A stretch of DNA of 64,000 bases from Piezodorus guildinii. Lineage: Eukaryota > Arthropoda > Insecta > Hemiptera > Pentatomidae. The translations under genes were made by a program, and so were the position numbers. The notes beneath the pieces are model-generated. The model was not told where the DNA came from and made no database searches. It saw nothing but the letters and a program-made list of their open reading frames with translations. Shown in pieces: positions 45,137 through 56,349 of this stretch (the first letter of the stretch is position 1; each line of letters begins with the position of its first letter). Location of the stretch: the NCBI GenBank assembly GCA_023052935.1, contig CM041292.1, forward strand, positions 79,307,669 through 79,371,668, given 5' to 3'.

Positions 45137-46123
45137 TTCTTCTTCTCATCATTGTCGCAATTGTTCTTTTGTTTGAATATTTGTTCGATAAATATTAGGC
45201 CGTTTTACAAGAGAAATTCTTGGATATATTTTTTTAAAACAATTTATTTAATCCAGTCATCGCGACGTTTCAGCCTCTAGGGCCATTATCAAGCTTCTGT
45301 AATCAATTAAAGTTTCATTGCATTTATACATTTTCAACAATTCAATTACAACACATAATAAATTATTTTTAATAATTATGTCACCTACCATGCATATCCA
45401 TCTTAATTATCTTTTCATTTCACCGCTTTTCAGCAGCGTCGTCATAATTTTTTTAAAATATCATTTTTCAAAAAAAAAAACCTGTATTCAAAAATATCAT
45501 ATTATTTTTCACCATCAATTGAAAAAGGGATCTATTTATTCAAAAAAGAAAAGAAACATTTTTTCCAACTTACTTAACAGTTTTCGGCCGCCTTTTAGGT
45601 GTTCTCGTGCGCGACTGAACTTGGGGTGGGGATGCCAAAGGATTTATATATTTACTCTCTCGATAGTACTTGCATAAAAGGTGTTTAGGTTGTCTAAAAA
45701 CCTAAAAGGCGGCCGAAAACTGTTAAGTAAGTTGGTAAGAAAAAATGTTTCTTTTCTTTTTTGAATAAATAGATCCCTTTTTCAATTGATGATGAAAAAT
45801 AATATGATATTTTTGAATACAGGTTTTTTTTTTTTGAAAAATGATATTTAAAAAAAAATATGACGACGCTGCTGAAAAGCGGTGAAATGAAAAGATAATT
45901 AAGATGGATATGCATGGTAGGTGACATAATTATTAAAAATAATTTATTATGTGTTGCAATTGAATTGTTGAAAATGTATAAATGCAATGAAACTTTAATT
46001 GATTACAGAAGCTTGATAATGGACCTAAAGGCTGAAACGTCGCGATGACTGGATTAAATAAATTGTTTTAAAAAAATATATCCAAGAATTTCTTTTGTAA
46101 AACGGCCTAATATTTATCGAACA
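45137..46123. mobile_element. Large palindrome of a Penelope-type unit (unit A), arms about 420 bp
   Basis: The left arm (45182-45600) and right arm (45700-46123) are near-perfect reverse complements around a 98-bp spacer. Each arm carries the hammerhead-like block: minus strand at 45256-45300, plus strand at 46006-46050 (AGCTTGATAATGG, a GCC/GGC-type stem, GAAACGTCGCGATGACTGG). The short open frames predicted on both arms encode the same low-complexity peptide and are by-products of the symmetry. The 45137-45181 flank recurs in reverse at 57028-57062, so it belongs to the repeat. Confidence 0.75.
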
Positions 46124-46227
46124 TCTATTTATTCTGTTATTTATAGCAATAACAGCATTCACTATTAAACACTCAGTGAAGAACCAACTGTCGAAGATTT
46201 CGTGTTCTTTAATGAAAAATAAAATAT

Positions 46228-46502
46228 TACAGGATTACCTGTAATACAGCCTTCTATACCCAAAGTAGGGAGTTCAAACCCGACAGATGGGCATAGGATT
46301 TTTAAAGATAATAATAAATGATTTGTTACACCAGCCTTTGGAGGAAACATAAAATGTAGGTCCTTAGCCTATACGATCTCAAGTACTTGTTAAAGATTCT
46401 TAATTCAACCCAATTAAACCTGGACAGGAAAACGTTAGGACTCCCACTATAGCATAGTCCGATTAGCCACGTTATAATAAAAGTGACGTTCACTTAATAA
46501 AC
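46228..46502 (+). mobile_element. SINE2 copy, diverged
   Basis: Head with TACAGCCTTCTATACCCAAA and the B-box-like GAGTTCAAACCC; body with AATTAAACCTGGACAGG and CCGATTAGCCACGTTATAA; tail ends GACGTTCACTTAATAAAC. Confidence 0.75.
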
Positions 46503-47960
46503 TATTACAGGCATAATGGAAAAGATCAAAAATACTATTGACTTAGTATAGCTACTCCATTTACCATTATTCAATTTTTGTAAATACATCAGAGAAAAAG
46601 CAATTAGAAAAATATAAGTCCATTACGAAATAAATCAAAATTCAGTTGTAGGTACCTCTATAGTTCAGTTCTTTTATATAAAAAGAGCTTGAGACAAATT
46701 TCTTCAGTATATTAAGATATATTACTAATTAATATTGAATAATTAATGGACCATAGCAGATCATATAGCATACGTGCTATAAATAGAACTCCAGGCGCCT
46801 TTTTTACACTATATTTTTGAATGAATAATTTATAGAGGATTACACTTATATTTAAATATTTTCAGACAGCTAAACCGATCTAAGTAGGCGTTTAAGATAA
46901 AATCTATGTCCTCAGATCTATCCCACCATTAATTTGATATCTTAATACTGGAGTAATTTGTCTTCCTTACAGTCTTCAGCAAATTGTTAGGCAAATCTCG
47001 AATCGTTTACAACATTGATTTGTAGGTTGTAAGCAATTCCAATTTCGAGTATAAGGTTTTATGTAAAGTAGACATTTCAGAATTTGTAGTCATGACACAA
47101 GCAGTTTCTATTTGAATACTTTCACTACATCGGCTTCAAGGGCAATCATTTAATAGTTCTATATGAAAAATATTTTAGGAGGAAAATATTCGCGTAAAAG
47201 ACTCTTCAAGAAACATGGTTTGGCTTCAATAAGTCCATGTCATATTAATGTTTTCTCAGCCCTCTACTGAACTAAAGACAGCTGTCTAACGAACGTCTGC
47301 TTTTATTAAGCTTCAACTTCGCCTGATTAAAACTTAGGTTTCCTTTTGAATTGATATGAAATGGACTCCTGATTCAATACGAGGTATGGTGTGGAACAGT
47401 GTAGCTCTACCCAGACTTCTTTTTTAGTTTTTTCATATGATTTATCACTTATAGTCATGAAGGTTCGCGAAATTTTACGATGGTCTTAGACAAGGCGAGA
47501 AATTGAAACGATCAGTTAACAAAATTAGACACTGTTTAGTTGGAAAATAATACCACAAATGTTTTGAATATGAACGGTTTTGTTAATAATAGTAACATGA
47601 TTTATGGCCTCAACGGTAACATTAACAAAGCATTGCTCTTTCCAGGTGAGATTAGTATTCACTGAATCCTTATACGAGGAAAAAAGTTCGAGATAATGTC
47701 AATTTAAGTAGCAGCTAAAAGTAATATGAGATGATTTCTGTAATGTAACCTTAACTCATTCTTGAAAAAGAAAAGTGAAATTTTTTCTTTGTTTTTCATT
47801 AGCATAAAGGTTGTAAATTTGAAATATTTATATTTTTATAACGATTATTTTATATTCCTCAAGCATTAGTTTTATGAGATTACAAAAACTATGTTTAATG
47901 TATTTAACTTTCAATCATGAAGTCTGTGAACATTTTTCAGTATATATGCATATATATATA
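46503..47960. other. Unassigned AT-rich sequence
   Basis: No feature recognised. Confidence 0.55.
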
Positions 47961-48321
47961 ATTTTTTTTTCATTGTGGATGTAATTAGTTGACCGTTGAG
48001 AATTATTGGAAGGAATTAGTCCGGGTGGCGGTCATTAAATGAAACAACTAAATAGTTTCAACTATTTTATTGTTTGCCAACGTTTCGACCCCCTTTGTGG
48101 GTCATCATCAGGGCGCATGGTGGGAGAATGGAAACTCCATATATTTTTTTTCATTGTGGATGTAATTAGTTGACCGTTGAGAATTACTGGAAGGAATTAG
48201 TCCGGGTGGCGGTCATTAAATGAAACAACTAAATAGTTTCAACTATTTTATTGTTTGCCAACGTTTCGACCCCCTTTGTGGGTCATCATCAGGGCGCATG
48301 GTGGGAGAATGGAAACTCCAT
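47961..48321 (-). mobile_element. Penelope-type unit D, two tandem copies (181-bp period) with the best hammerhead-like cores
   Basis: Copies at 47961-48141 and 48142-48321 are almost identical. On the minus strand each contains CTGATGA, a one-base spacer, the stem II pair GACCC/GGGTC, GAAA, then CGTT. These are all the invariant hammerhead positions, with a self-complementary ACGT as stem III. GCC before the core can pair with GGC after the cleavage position as stem I. The extra base between CTGATGA and stem II departs from the textbook form. Confidence 0.7.
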
Positions 48322-48459
48322 AGTTTCCATTCTCCCACCATGCGCCCTGATGATGACCCACAAAGGGGGTCGAAACGTTGGCAAACAGTAAAATAGTTGA
48401 AACTATTTAGTTGTTTCATTTAATGACCGCCACCCGGACTAATTCCTTCCAATAATTTT
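48322..48459 (+). mobile_element. Inverted third copy of unit D
   Basis: It forms a palindrome with the preceding copy, with a 4-nt centre (CCAT, 48318-48321). It contains the plus-strand core CCTGATGATGACCC...GGGTCGAAACGTTGGC at 48345-48382. The end AATTCCTTCCAATAA agrees better with copy 1 than copy 2. Confidence 0.75.
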
Positions 48460-48759
48460 TTTTTGTTTTTGTTTTATTTGTGCTGTATGAACTATATTGA
48501 CTAACTCCTTTGTATGAATATTTTGATTGCCCCAAAAACAAAAAATGATTATTATTATTATTACAAGCTTAGCAAAAAAAAAATTCCTTCTTATATCATT
48601 ATCTATACAATTATTCCTTATCAAATAGCTTTTAATTATTCAAACTCAACTTTTCCTAATACTCTTAACTGTTTTTTATCTCTTGTTTCTTCTAATGATA
48701 ACGTTCCATTCCGTGAAAGTACAGAAGAGGTAAAAAAGAAAATACTAGAGTGAAATGTA
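48460..48759. other. Unassigned AT-rich sequence
   Basis: Low-complexity open frames on both strands; not genes. Confidence 0.55.
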
Positions 48760-48885
48760 ATTTTTTTTTTATATATATTTTATTATTGGAATTTACAACT
48801 GTATAACAAGTAATACAACAACTAAATTAATGTAATTTTAAAAATTAAATCGACTTCTTGGTAGTATTTCCTCTTAAAACCTGCA
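48760..48885 (-). mobile_element. Jockey J1 3'-end fragment, minus strand
   Basis: Begins with a T run (the poly-A tail reversed), then GGAATTTACAACTGTATA, matching the J1 3' UTR at 33835-33870, and a TTGGTAGTATTTCC block that parallels TGGTAGTACTTCGC at 33941. Almost no coding sequence remains. Confidence 0.55.
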
Positions 48886-48982
48886 TGGATTTAGTCAACC
48901 TAAAATATGCTTCCTGTACAACAAAAACGTGACTTATAAAGTAATAATAAACTAGCTTTATAAAGTTTAAATTTCCTATTTC

Positions 48983-49010
48983 TTTTTTTTTTTTTTTTTT
49001 TTTTTTTTTT
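48983..49010. repeat. Poly-T tract
   Basis: About 27 T. Confidence 0.9.
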
Positions 49011-49940
49011 GGTGCGAAATCAAACAGAGTATAATGACTTATTGGTCCCTTTTGACGAGGGTAACTGGCACACCACAAATTTCATTGCTATTAAATTGTA
49101 GAATTTCGGAGCAAGAAGCAAAAAACAAAAATGATAGCTTTTGGATACTGCTTTTTAACTTAAAAAGCTCTTCGGATGACTCGGACAGGTTGGAACACCC
49201 GCTAGCTACGTAAGAGCACAAGCGATAGATTATGTTGATGGCATGATATTTCGTATCTTAAGTCATCAATCATTATGGGATTGTGCCCCCTTTTTGCACG
49301 CTGAGGAATGTGCGAACGTAAGAGATCAAGCCCCTGCACATAAATTACCGCTCGGTAAATACTGTATTTAAACAAATTTATTTCACTAGCAGTAATTATA
49401 TTTACAACGTGAGAAGTATAATTAATATAATTCACCCATTTGATTGGGTCAAAGTCATTACTTAGAAGGAAGTCCCATCCATCTCGAGAGAATCTCATTA
49501 AATTCAGATCAGAAGAAAAATCGTTTTAAATTTTTTCCAACGGTACCCAAGAAATCTGAGTCATTCTCGAAGAAACATTACAAACAGAATTGTAGATCAT
49601 TACACGAATTTCTTGGAGTCATTTCTCCGTACTTTCCTTTGTTTTTTTTGTTTTTGTTTTTTTACAGAATGAAATTGCAACTTATATTTTATTAGTAAAA
49701 GGACAATTGCTCTTTTCTATGACGAATGTAAAAATATTAGTTTTCATAGTAAGAGCAGTAAAATTTAGTTTTCTTTCTTTTTTTATACAAGAAAGTAACT
49801 TTAGAAAGACGCTCTTCACAAATATTATTAAGAATAATTTTCAATGTTCTAATATTTCTTTTTTATACTAATTTGAATACATTATAAGAATAAATTCCAA
49901 TTACCTATGAATATATAACTAAGAGCATTATTTACGTATA
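49011..49940. other. Unassigned sequence
   Basis: Several 60-98-codon frames overlap on both strands at 49039-49695 without recognisable domains. The 98-codon minus-strand frame (49202-49498, containing FDPIKWVNYINYTSHVVNII) is the most balanced but lacks support. Confidence 0.45.
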
Positions 49941-50147
49941 AGGGAGCAGCGTTGTCTAGTGGATAGAGCACTAGAATACTGTTCTCCGGGTCCGAATTCC
50001 GGCTATGACAGAATATTATTTATTTTCTTAATTCAGCCGAAAAGGCCTATCCACCTCATTGCACGGCTGTTGGCCTAGAAACAGTACGAATCTCTGTATG
50101 TACTGAGCACTAGACTCTTCAGGTGTTGTAGTGGTACTGGTTATTGT
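49941..50147 (+). mobile_element. SINE1 copy with internal deletion
   Basis: Head GGAGCAGCGTTGTCTAGTGG with a partial B-box (GGGTCCGAATTCCGG), then the sequence jumps to the distal GGCCTATCCACCTCATTGCA block, AAACAGTACGAATCTCTG and GTACTGAGCACTAGAC. The central GGAGACCCTC part is lost. Confidence 0.82.
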
Positions 50148-51039
50148 TTACTTATATGTATTAGGTGTACATTAAAACATTTAATATAAAATTTTTGAGT
50201 CGATTTTAATTTAATGTTCTATCTCTCAATGAGAGCATACAAACAACATTATATATTATGATTTATTCTTCGTCCGTTCAAGTATTAAATTGTCTAAGAA
50301 AAAACTTTGATAGAATCCATTTTTGTATATTTGGGTGAAATAAATTTAAATAACTAACAAATAAATTTCATAAAAATAACTGATAGCATGGGGAAACAGT
50401 ACACCGACAACGAAATACACACATAATTGCATGGTTATAAAGCTGTAGTAATTATTTAATCGCTACCAATTTATGTAATTTCTTTAAATACAATTAAATC
50501 TATTATTATTATTATTTTGCGTATAATAAATACATTCTCTCGCTCCTGGCCATAATCTGTCAGGGTTAGACCCAAAGTGGAAAAACCTTCACATTTATAT
50601 TAAATACCTGAACATATGGCAGAGGGTCGGTCACCACCTAGTGGCACTGGCATTCTGATGAAACTTGTTACACATGTTTCTAACAAGTTGACTATAGGCT
50701 CTTTAGGGGTTAAGTAATCTTGTAATGTTTGAAAGAGCGAGAGCAACGTTCGTTCTCATTTCGTTACCACCTTCAAGAAAAACAGATAAACATTATTCTA
50801 TTTGTACAATAAATAACAGGAAGAAAGTTTTATGCATATACCGAAAAATGGAGTGAACAGGAACAGTAGTGTGAAAAGGGACAAAACTACAATATTATTT
50901 TAAAGTTGCGTGAAAGGAATTAATTTTGGTGTTATTTGTTGGCCACCCTGTAAATAATAAGATTATATAATTTTGTTCTGTTAGTAGTATTTTTGACTTA
51001 TTAGTTCAACTTGTGAAAAATTGTACCAGTATTCTAGTA
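50148..51039. other. Unassigned sequence
   Basis: No feature recognised. Confidence 0.55.
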
Positions 51040-51380
51040 CCAGTAAAGCTCTATACATATTTTTCTGTATCTTCAAAAATAACTGAGTTATGAGCGTATT
51101 TATTGGTAAAATTTTAAGTTTTTTCTTTCTTTTTTTATAATTATTCGCTGTTTTTTGCAAAAAAATATAATAAATATTTTCTCTATCTTTTAAAATAACT
51201 GAATTATCACTTTTAATCGGCCGCCATTTTAAAAATTATCAGCTAATATAAACCTCTAGGTGTTAATATCATCGTTGAGTTTAGCCCTAGAGTTTTTGTG
51301 GCGGATTTCAAAAAAAATATTTATTCCTTATTCGGGTTTTACGTATCTTGAAACGTCAGCTCTCAAATGTCATAAACCAA
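51040..51380 (-). repeat. RepA copy, reverse
   Basis: Contains AAATAACTGAGTTATGAGCG, TTTTAATCGGCCGCCATTTT, TGTGGCGGATTTC and ACGTATCTTGAAACGTCAGC in reverse order relative to 36722. The ACTACTGGACC block is missing. Confidence 0.65.
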
Positions 51381-51469
51381 ATAAATAAAATAATAAAACA
51401 AAAACAAGAAAAGTCCAATTACTCACTAAAGAGGTAGCGTATTCCTTATTTCTTATTGCGGATACAGGA

Positions 51470-52800
51470 TGTCACTAGCTTAGTAAAACTATTCAGGAAC
51501 TCCAATTTAAATAGCTGTTATCGGAGCGGCGCTTGGTGGAACTCAGATTGGTGGTTGAGATTTTTCACGACCATTGTATTCAGTTCAACAGTGAAGAGGA
51601 CGGAAGTCGATTCCCTTTCAGCGCCGGTGCTGGTTTTTGTTCTGCTATCTGCATCTCTGCCCCGTGACAGCTCTACATAGGCTTAGCCAACTCAGTGCAA
51701 ACCTAAATGGAACAATGTGCCCAGTAGAGGCTGTCCTCCTGGGACTTCTCTCTTGTAGCGAAAACTTAGCGACATAATCAATATTTCTACGGATACTAAT
51801 ATATATTAATAGATATAAATACTTAAATCATTAATCCAATCGACTAAGATATAACATCACTAAAAAATATTCTATGAATTTGTAAATATAAGAAGCGATC
51901 AGCTATGAGATTATAAAAGGTAATGTATAGTGGGTAGCAAAACAGGCTTCTATGGCCCAAGATCGCGGGTTCAAACCCAGCATATGGCCCTAGTATTTTT
52001 AAAAATCCTTGGTTATGCCGTCCTTCGGAGAGAACGAAAAATGGTGGTCCCGAACCTGTGTAATGTCAGGTACTCATTAAAGATCTCTATCCTAATTAAA
52101 ACTGGCTAGACAAAATTTAGATGTCGTACTGTAACTTCGTCCGATAAATAAACCACAGTAGTATAAAATCTATGTTAAATAAATAAAAGTATTTACTTTC
52201 AATTTATGCAACTCCGTATTAACTCCATAATACGGGAAATATTAAGCTCTTGTTGGGAAGCGAAACAAAGTAGTGAATGTAGTCTTCGCCTGTGTTCCAG
52301 CCCACTGGAAGAAGCGGATAGAGCTGCCAACACAGCTGGAAGACTAGATTAACCATCTGAAGTACATTATCTTCAGAGAGTGGAGAGTAAGCTAAAAAGT
52401 GTGTGAAATCAAACAAGATTACAAAAACTAGACTACCAGCTCAAGAAAATCAAGCAGGGAAGAAAATATATTACCGATATATACCGACTTCGAATAGGTC
52501 AGGGTGAATTCACTCATGGCTATCTCCTCAGAGGTCTGGAGGCTCCTTCATGTGAAACATTGCAACAATACGTTACAAACAGTTAAACATATCCTACTAT
52601 AGTGTCCCTTATTTAAATCAAGTCGACGAAAATTACTTTACCTGATACTTTAGCGAAAATTTTAGAAGTTAAAGAAAAATCAGCAGTCAAATTGTTCAAA
52701 TTCGTAAATAAACGAACTATTACAGTAGATTTTAATTTTCAAAACATGCCAATTTGGGCTACTCGATTTAGGGTAGAGGCGAAAGAAAGAAAAAAATAAT
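51470..52800 (+). pseudogene. I-like non-LTR remnant (RNase H and C-terminus), split by SINE2
   Basis: Before the SINE, broken frames read EEDGSRFPFSAGAGF (RNase H first Asp), LSQLSANLNGTMCPVEAVLL (Glu) and NISTDTNIY (second Asp). After it, VFACVPAHW and EEADRAANTAG recall the WVPSH...ADRAA end of RNase H. Then YRLRIGQGEFTHGYLLRGLE, the LRIGHT..TH.YLL signature, is followed in another frame by LQTVKHILL, the C..TV.HIL..C block. The order matches the C-terminus of I-like pol proteins. Many stops and shifts make it inactive. Upstream RT is absent. Confidence 0.65.
51918..52188 (+). mobile_element. SINE2 copy inserted into the I-like remnant
   Basis: Head TGTATAGTGGGTAGCAAAAC and B-box GGGTTCAAACCC near 51971, body GGTTATGCCGTCCTTCGGAG and GGTGGTCCCGAACC, tail TTAAATAAATAAAAG. 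It lies between two halves of the RNase H-coding remnant. I could not define a target duplication. Confidence 0.82.
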
Positions 52801-53569
52801 TTCATTTATTTTAACAACTTATGACGATTTTTTACGCAATATCTTTTTCTAAAATCTTGAGTACTGTAATAAAAAAAAAAACCTTTCTCCTTAAAACTTT
52901 CAATAAATATTTTCTTAAGTTTATGTTCTTTCTGTAATCTGAACGACTTCTTTTATTGCTAATTGACTTTTCTAAAATCTTGCGTTTTCACAGGTATTTT
53001 ATACATTTATATTACTACTCATATTCCAGGATATTTTTTTATGACATGATTAAAGAAAATTTAATTTCTCCTTCTTCTCTCTAGAAAAAACTTAATTGTA
53101 ATGTGTTTAACTCAAAACCTTCATAATATAATACCCTAAATGATAGTGAAACCCGGATCGGAATCCGCCTTGTCGTTTAGTAGGAGTTGCGAAAACCATG
53201 AATAGCGATATCATTTTATATATAGAAAGAAGAGATGAAATATCATTACATAACCACCATTTGTCCCATAATACATAAATTTTTATTTTATGGTCGAAAC
53301 ATTACAAGAGAAAATACCGTTAGCTATTGTAGCATGCTGTTTAGATTAGAGCTACAGGCGACCGCTTTTAGCAAGAGCAACAAGTGGAAACGGCAGGACA
53401 TCTGTTTGATATGGCCCAACACCTTCTACCTTCTAACCACCACTTACTGGCTTGGCTCTTATATATATCGACGGCATTATACAATAAAGTGAGTGACTTA
53501 GCCATCAACACCGATGGCAATAAATAGGAAAAGCGCGTGGGACGAAATGTGATTGCCAACAGTGAACCT
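52801..53569. other. Unassigned sequence
   Basis: The 85-codon plus frame at 53235-53492 and its minus-strand counterpart are not recognised. Confidence 0.5.
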
Positions 53570-53690
53570 TTTCGTTATTATTTTCCAAAATTACTTCCCT
53601 TCAAAATTTGAGATCTTGCGTTTCAAGATACGTAGAACCTGTATAAGAATTAAAAAAAAAAATGGCTATTCTCCGAAACTACTGGACCAG
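53570..53690 (+). repeat. RepA fragment
   Basis: Retains TTGCGTTTCAAGATACGTAG and TCTCCGAAACTACTGGACCA in the reference orientation; truncated on both sides. Confidence 0.6.
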
Positions 53691-53734
53691 AGAGACACTC
53701 TAGACATTGATTTAAAAATAAAACTGATGATTAA

Positions 53735-53900
53735 ATAATTGGCTGTGAGATTAATATGAAAGGATGAGATAGTTCGGGTGATGGTCAAAATGTTTTTTTA
53801 AAAAAATGTTTCTAAAATAGTTATTTAACCAACGTTTCGACCCACCTAGTGCGGTCTTCATCAGGACTTATAAGCGTAAGCTAGAAGTTGGTCAGTTCCT
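53735..53900 (-). mobile_element. Penelope-type unit with intact-looking hammerhead-like core
   Basis: On the minus strand (53826-53873): CCTGATGA, one spacer base, the stem II pair GACC/GGTC around a 10-nt loop, GAAA, ACGTT, then GG. AGTCC before the core can pair with GGTT. The upstream part GAGATAGTTCGGGTGATGGT resembles the unit D flank GTCCGGGTGGCGGTC. Confidence 0.65.
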
Positions 53901-54879
53901 TAAATATTTTTTAAGACTATTTTGTAAAAATTTTTACTGGTTAATCTTATTCACATAATGTAAAAAGCTATGGCCATAAGCAACAAAAAAACACGACTAA
54001 GGAAATAATTAGTACATCTTGTAACCATATGTAGAACTATTAGACGGAATGTACAAGCTAATTAATTAAACACATTAGTGGGCAGCAAGGGAAGTAGACA
54101 TCTATGAATATTGAAACTTGGTGTAGGTAGTTGAAAATACATCAATTTACTTTCCGTACCTTGAGATGCACCGCGCATGTAGACATCTAGTATTCCACTA
54201 GTTAGAAAACGGAATCCATAATCTTGCAAGAATCCATAATAAGTAGTAGAATACTTCCGATCATTACACCAAGTTTCACATTCCTATAAGACAATTTTAC
54301 TTACTAACTACCAATGTACATAAGTAAATAAGGACATGTAGGATTAAATGATATAAGAGATAGGTTTACAGGAACATAAGAATTATTCTTTAGATAGATT
54401 ATTTTAAAGCTTTTGGTTTTTCAAGTAGGTGTAAGCAATTTATATTTTATTCAATATTATCCTGAATATAATTTGAAGTAAAAAATGTAGATATAGCCTA
54501 ATATATTAATAAAAAACTTTATTCACATATTGACAAAATGTTAACAATGATTTTGGATGAGTCATTCTTAAAATCAGTAATTTTTTTTAGTTTTTTTTTC
54601 ATTAGAATCCATTAGCCTAAATGACAAAGATGTGGTAAAATTGAATTAAGGTTATATTGCGATTGTAGGAAAAATAGGTATAGCCTATGATTTAGATTTA
54701 GCAATATCAAATTATTACATATGATTACCAGTAATAACTTTATGCCCTATTTGTCACATTACATTGCATTTTACAACTTATTATAAAAGATTTGAAAAAA
54801 AAGTATTTGAATTTGATTTTTAATAAAAAGTTTATTCATTTTCGTTAGAAACATATGATTTAGATTAAATAATATAATT
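53901..54879. other. Unassigned AT-rich sequence
   Basis: No feature recognised. Confidence 0.55.
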
Positions 54880-55314
54880 ATTGGAACATTCAATAAACCA
54901 CCCACTACCTTCCATTTATCATCCAATTACTTTATTTCCTAAGTCTTTTAGCACCTTTTTTTTCCATCTTAGTCGACGTTTCGGGGTTGTTTCCCCATTT
55001 TTAAGACTGAAACTTATTCCTTGCTACAACATTTTTCATTCTTCATTACATCTTATAGCACACTGCTACTTGTCTATTGGCTCACTGTTGTCACATTGTC
55101 ACAAGACAGTGAGCCAATAGACAAGTAGCAGTGTGCTATAAGATGTAATGAAGAATGAAAAATGTTGTAGCAAGGAATAAGTTTCAGTCTTAAAAATGGG
55201 AAAACAACCCCGAAACGTCGACTAAGATGGAAAAAAAAGGTGTTAAAAGACTTAGGAAATAAAGTAATTGGATGATGAATGGAAGGTAGTGGGTGGTTTA
55301 TTGAATGTTCCAAT
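54880..55314. mobile_element. Palindrome of unit B, two 209-bp arms
   Basis: The left arm (54880-55088) and right arm (55106-55314) are near-perfect reverse complements around a 17-nt centre. Each carries the motif GTCGACGTTTCGGGGTTGTT or its complement, at 54968-55010 and 55183-55224. The CTGATGA half of the core is lost (CTTAAAAA). The two short open frames predicted on the arms encode the same peptide and are by-products of symmetry. Unit B continues to about 55360 on the right, matching 826-1068. Confidence 0.8.
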
Positions 55315-55365
55315 TAAGAAAACTTCCACAAAAATTAAAAAAGAAAAGAATATAATTATATTTAA

Positions 55366-55619
55366 TTGTTAATCAGTAATAAGTTTATTCCCTATTCGTC
55401 ACTTAAATAACATTTTACAACTTTATGTATCAGATAATATTTTTTGTAAAATCTTTCTCTTTCTAACGGTATATTATACTTCTATATTATCAGTGAACCA
55501 AAAATTACGTTAAAAAATAGTTTTGCTCTTTTATCCTTTATTTGATCATCAAATTCGTCCAACTTGTATATTTAGCCGTCCTTCATCAATCTCATTAAGA
55601 TGATATGGTTAATCTTTTG
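55366..55619. other. Unassigned AT-rich sequence
   Basis: No feature recognised. Confidence 0.55.
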
Positions 55620-55835
55620 GAATGTACAAACTTAAAGGTAGTTTAGAGGAAGAAAATTTAAAATATCGCCATTTAAGCTCTGTCAGACTATTTTACTCAG
55701 AATGAAACCTACCCAAGTCCATTCAATTTTACATCGATTTGGCGAGTTTAATCAAAATTGTTATAGTCGCTTTTGAGAAAATCGTAAAAAATTGCGAAAT
55801 GCATGGTATAATGTGGCTCTTTTGATTATTCGAAA
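55620..55835 (-). repeat. RepB 3' half, reverse
   Basis: In reverse it matches 215-420 of copy 1: the AATATCGCCATTTAAGCTCT block, TTTTACATCGATTTGGCGAG, and GAAATGCATGGTATAATGTG, which corresponds to the GCATGGTATAAAGTG seen in copy 1. Confidence 0.7.
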
Positions 55836-55854
55836 AAAAAAGGTGCATGCTATA

Positions 55855-55905
55855 GTTGCTAATCGGGCGAGATTACAGTGGGAGTCCTAAATTTCGCCTA
55901 TCCTC
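55855..55905 (-). mobile_element. SINE2 3'-end scrap
   Basis: GCTAATCGGGCGAGATTACA followed by GTGGGAGTCCTAAATTTCGC, the reversed distal body of SINE2. Confidence 0.6.
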
Positions 55906-56349
55906 GGTAATTCATCACGTAACTATTGACTTTAAGATCCGAATTGTAATGAAAGAAATGGAAGAGCAAAATCTGACGGAGAACCAATTAAAGAATTCGG
56001 TGTCCTTAAAAGGTAGGAGCCAGGGGGAGAGAACGGCTATCGAATTTATTGAAGGGGACCCGCTCCGAGCCCCAGCATCAATTATATCTCTCGGCTAACT
56101 AACGTTTCTCGCGAGGTATCTTTTAGTTCAGCTTCTTTCTTTATGTTCCAATCAAAGGGACAACATGAGCCTTCCATGTCCTACTTTATAACACCATTAG
56201 CTCTTTCTTGTCACCACTCTTCGTCCTTCTTTTTTATATTTGTACCTTCAAACACCTGGGACGAAAGCAATAAATCATTCACAGGCGAATATTTTTTGTA
56301 ACATTTATTTTATGATACCCCAGAATTTTTAATGAGTTTATTTTTCTTT
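55906..56349. other. Unassigned, partly GC-richer sequence
   Basis: An 80-codon plus frame ends at 56098 and includes a charged stretch (IVMKEMEEQNLTENQLKN), but its start lies in the SINE2 scrap. Not recognised. Confidence 0.4.

Noticed and set aside
45318..45987. A 119-codon and a 97-codon frame that encode almost the same peptide on opposite strands
   Set aside because: They are mirror images created by the palindrome and are AT-rich low complexity; a third copy occurs in the 56 kb repeat.
54881..55313. Two 79-codon frames with the same peptide
   Set aside because: By-products of the 209-bp inverted arms of a noncoding repeat.
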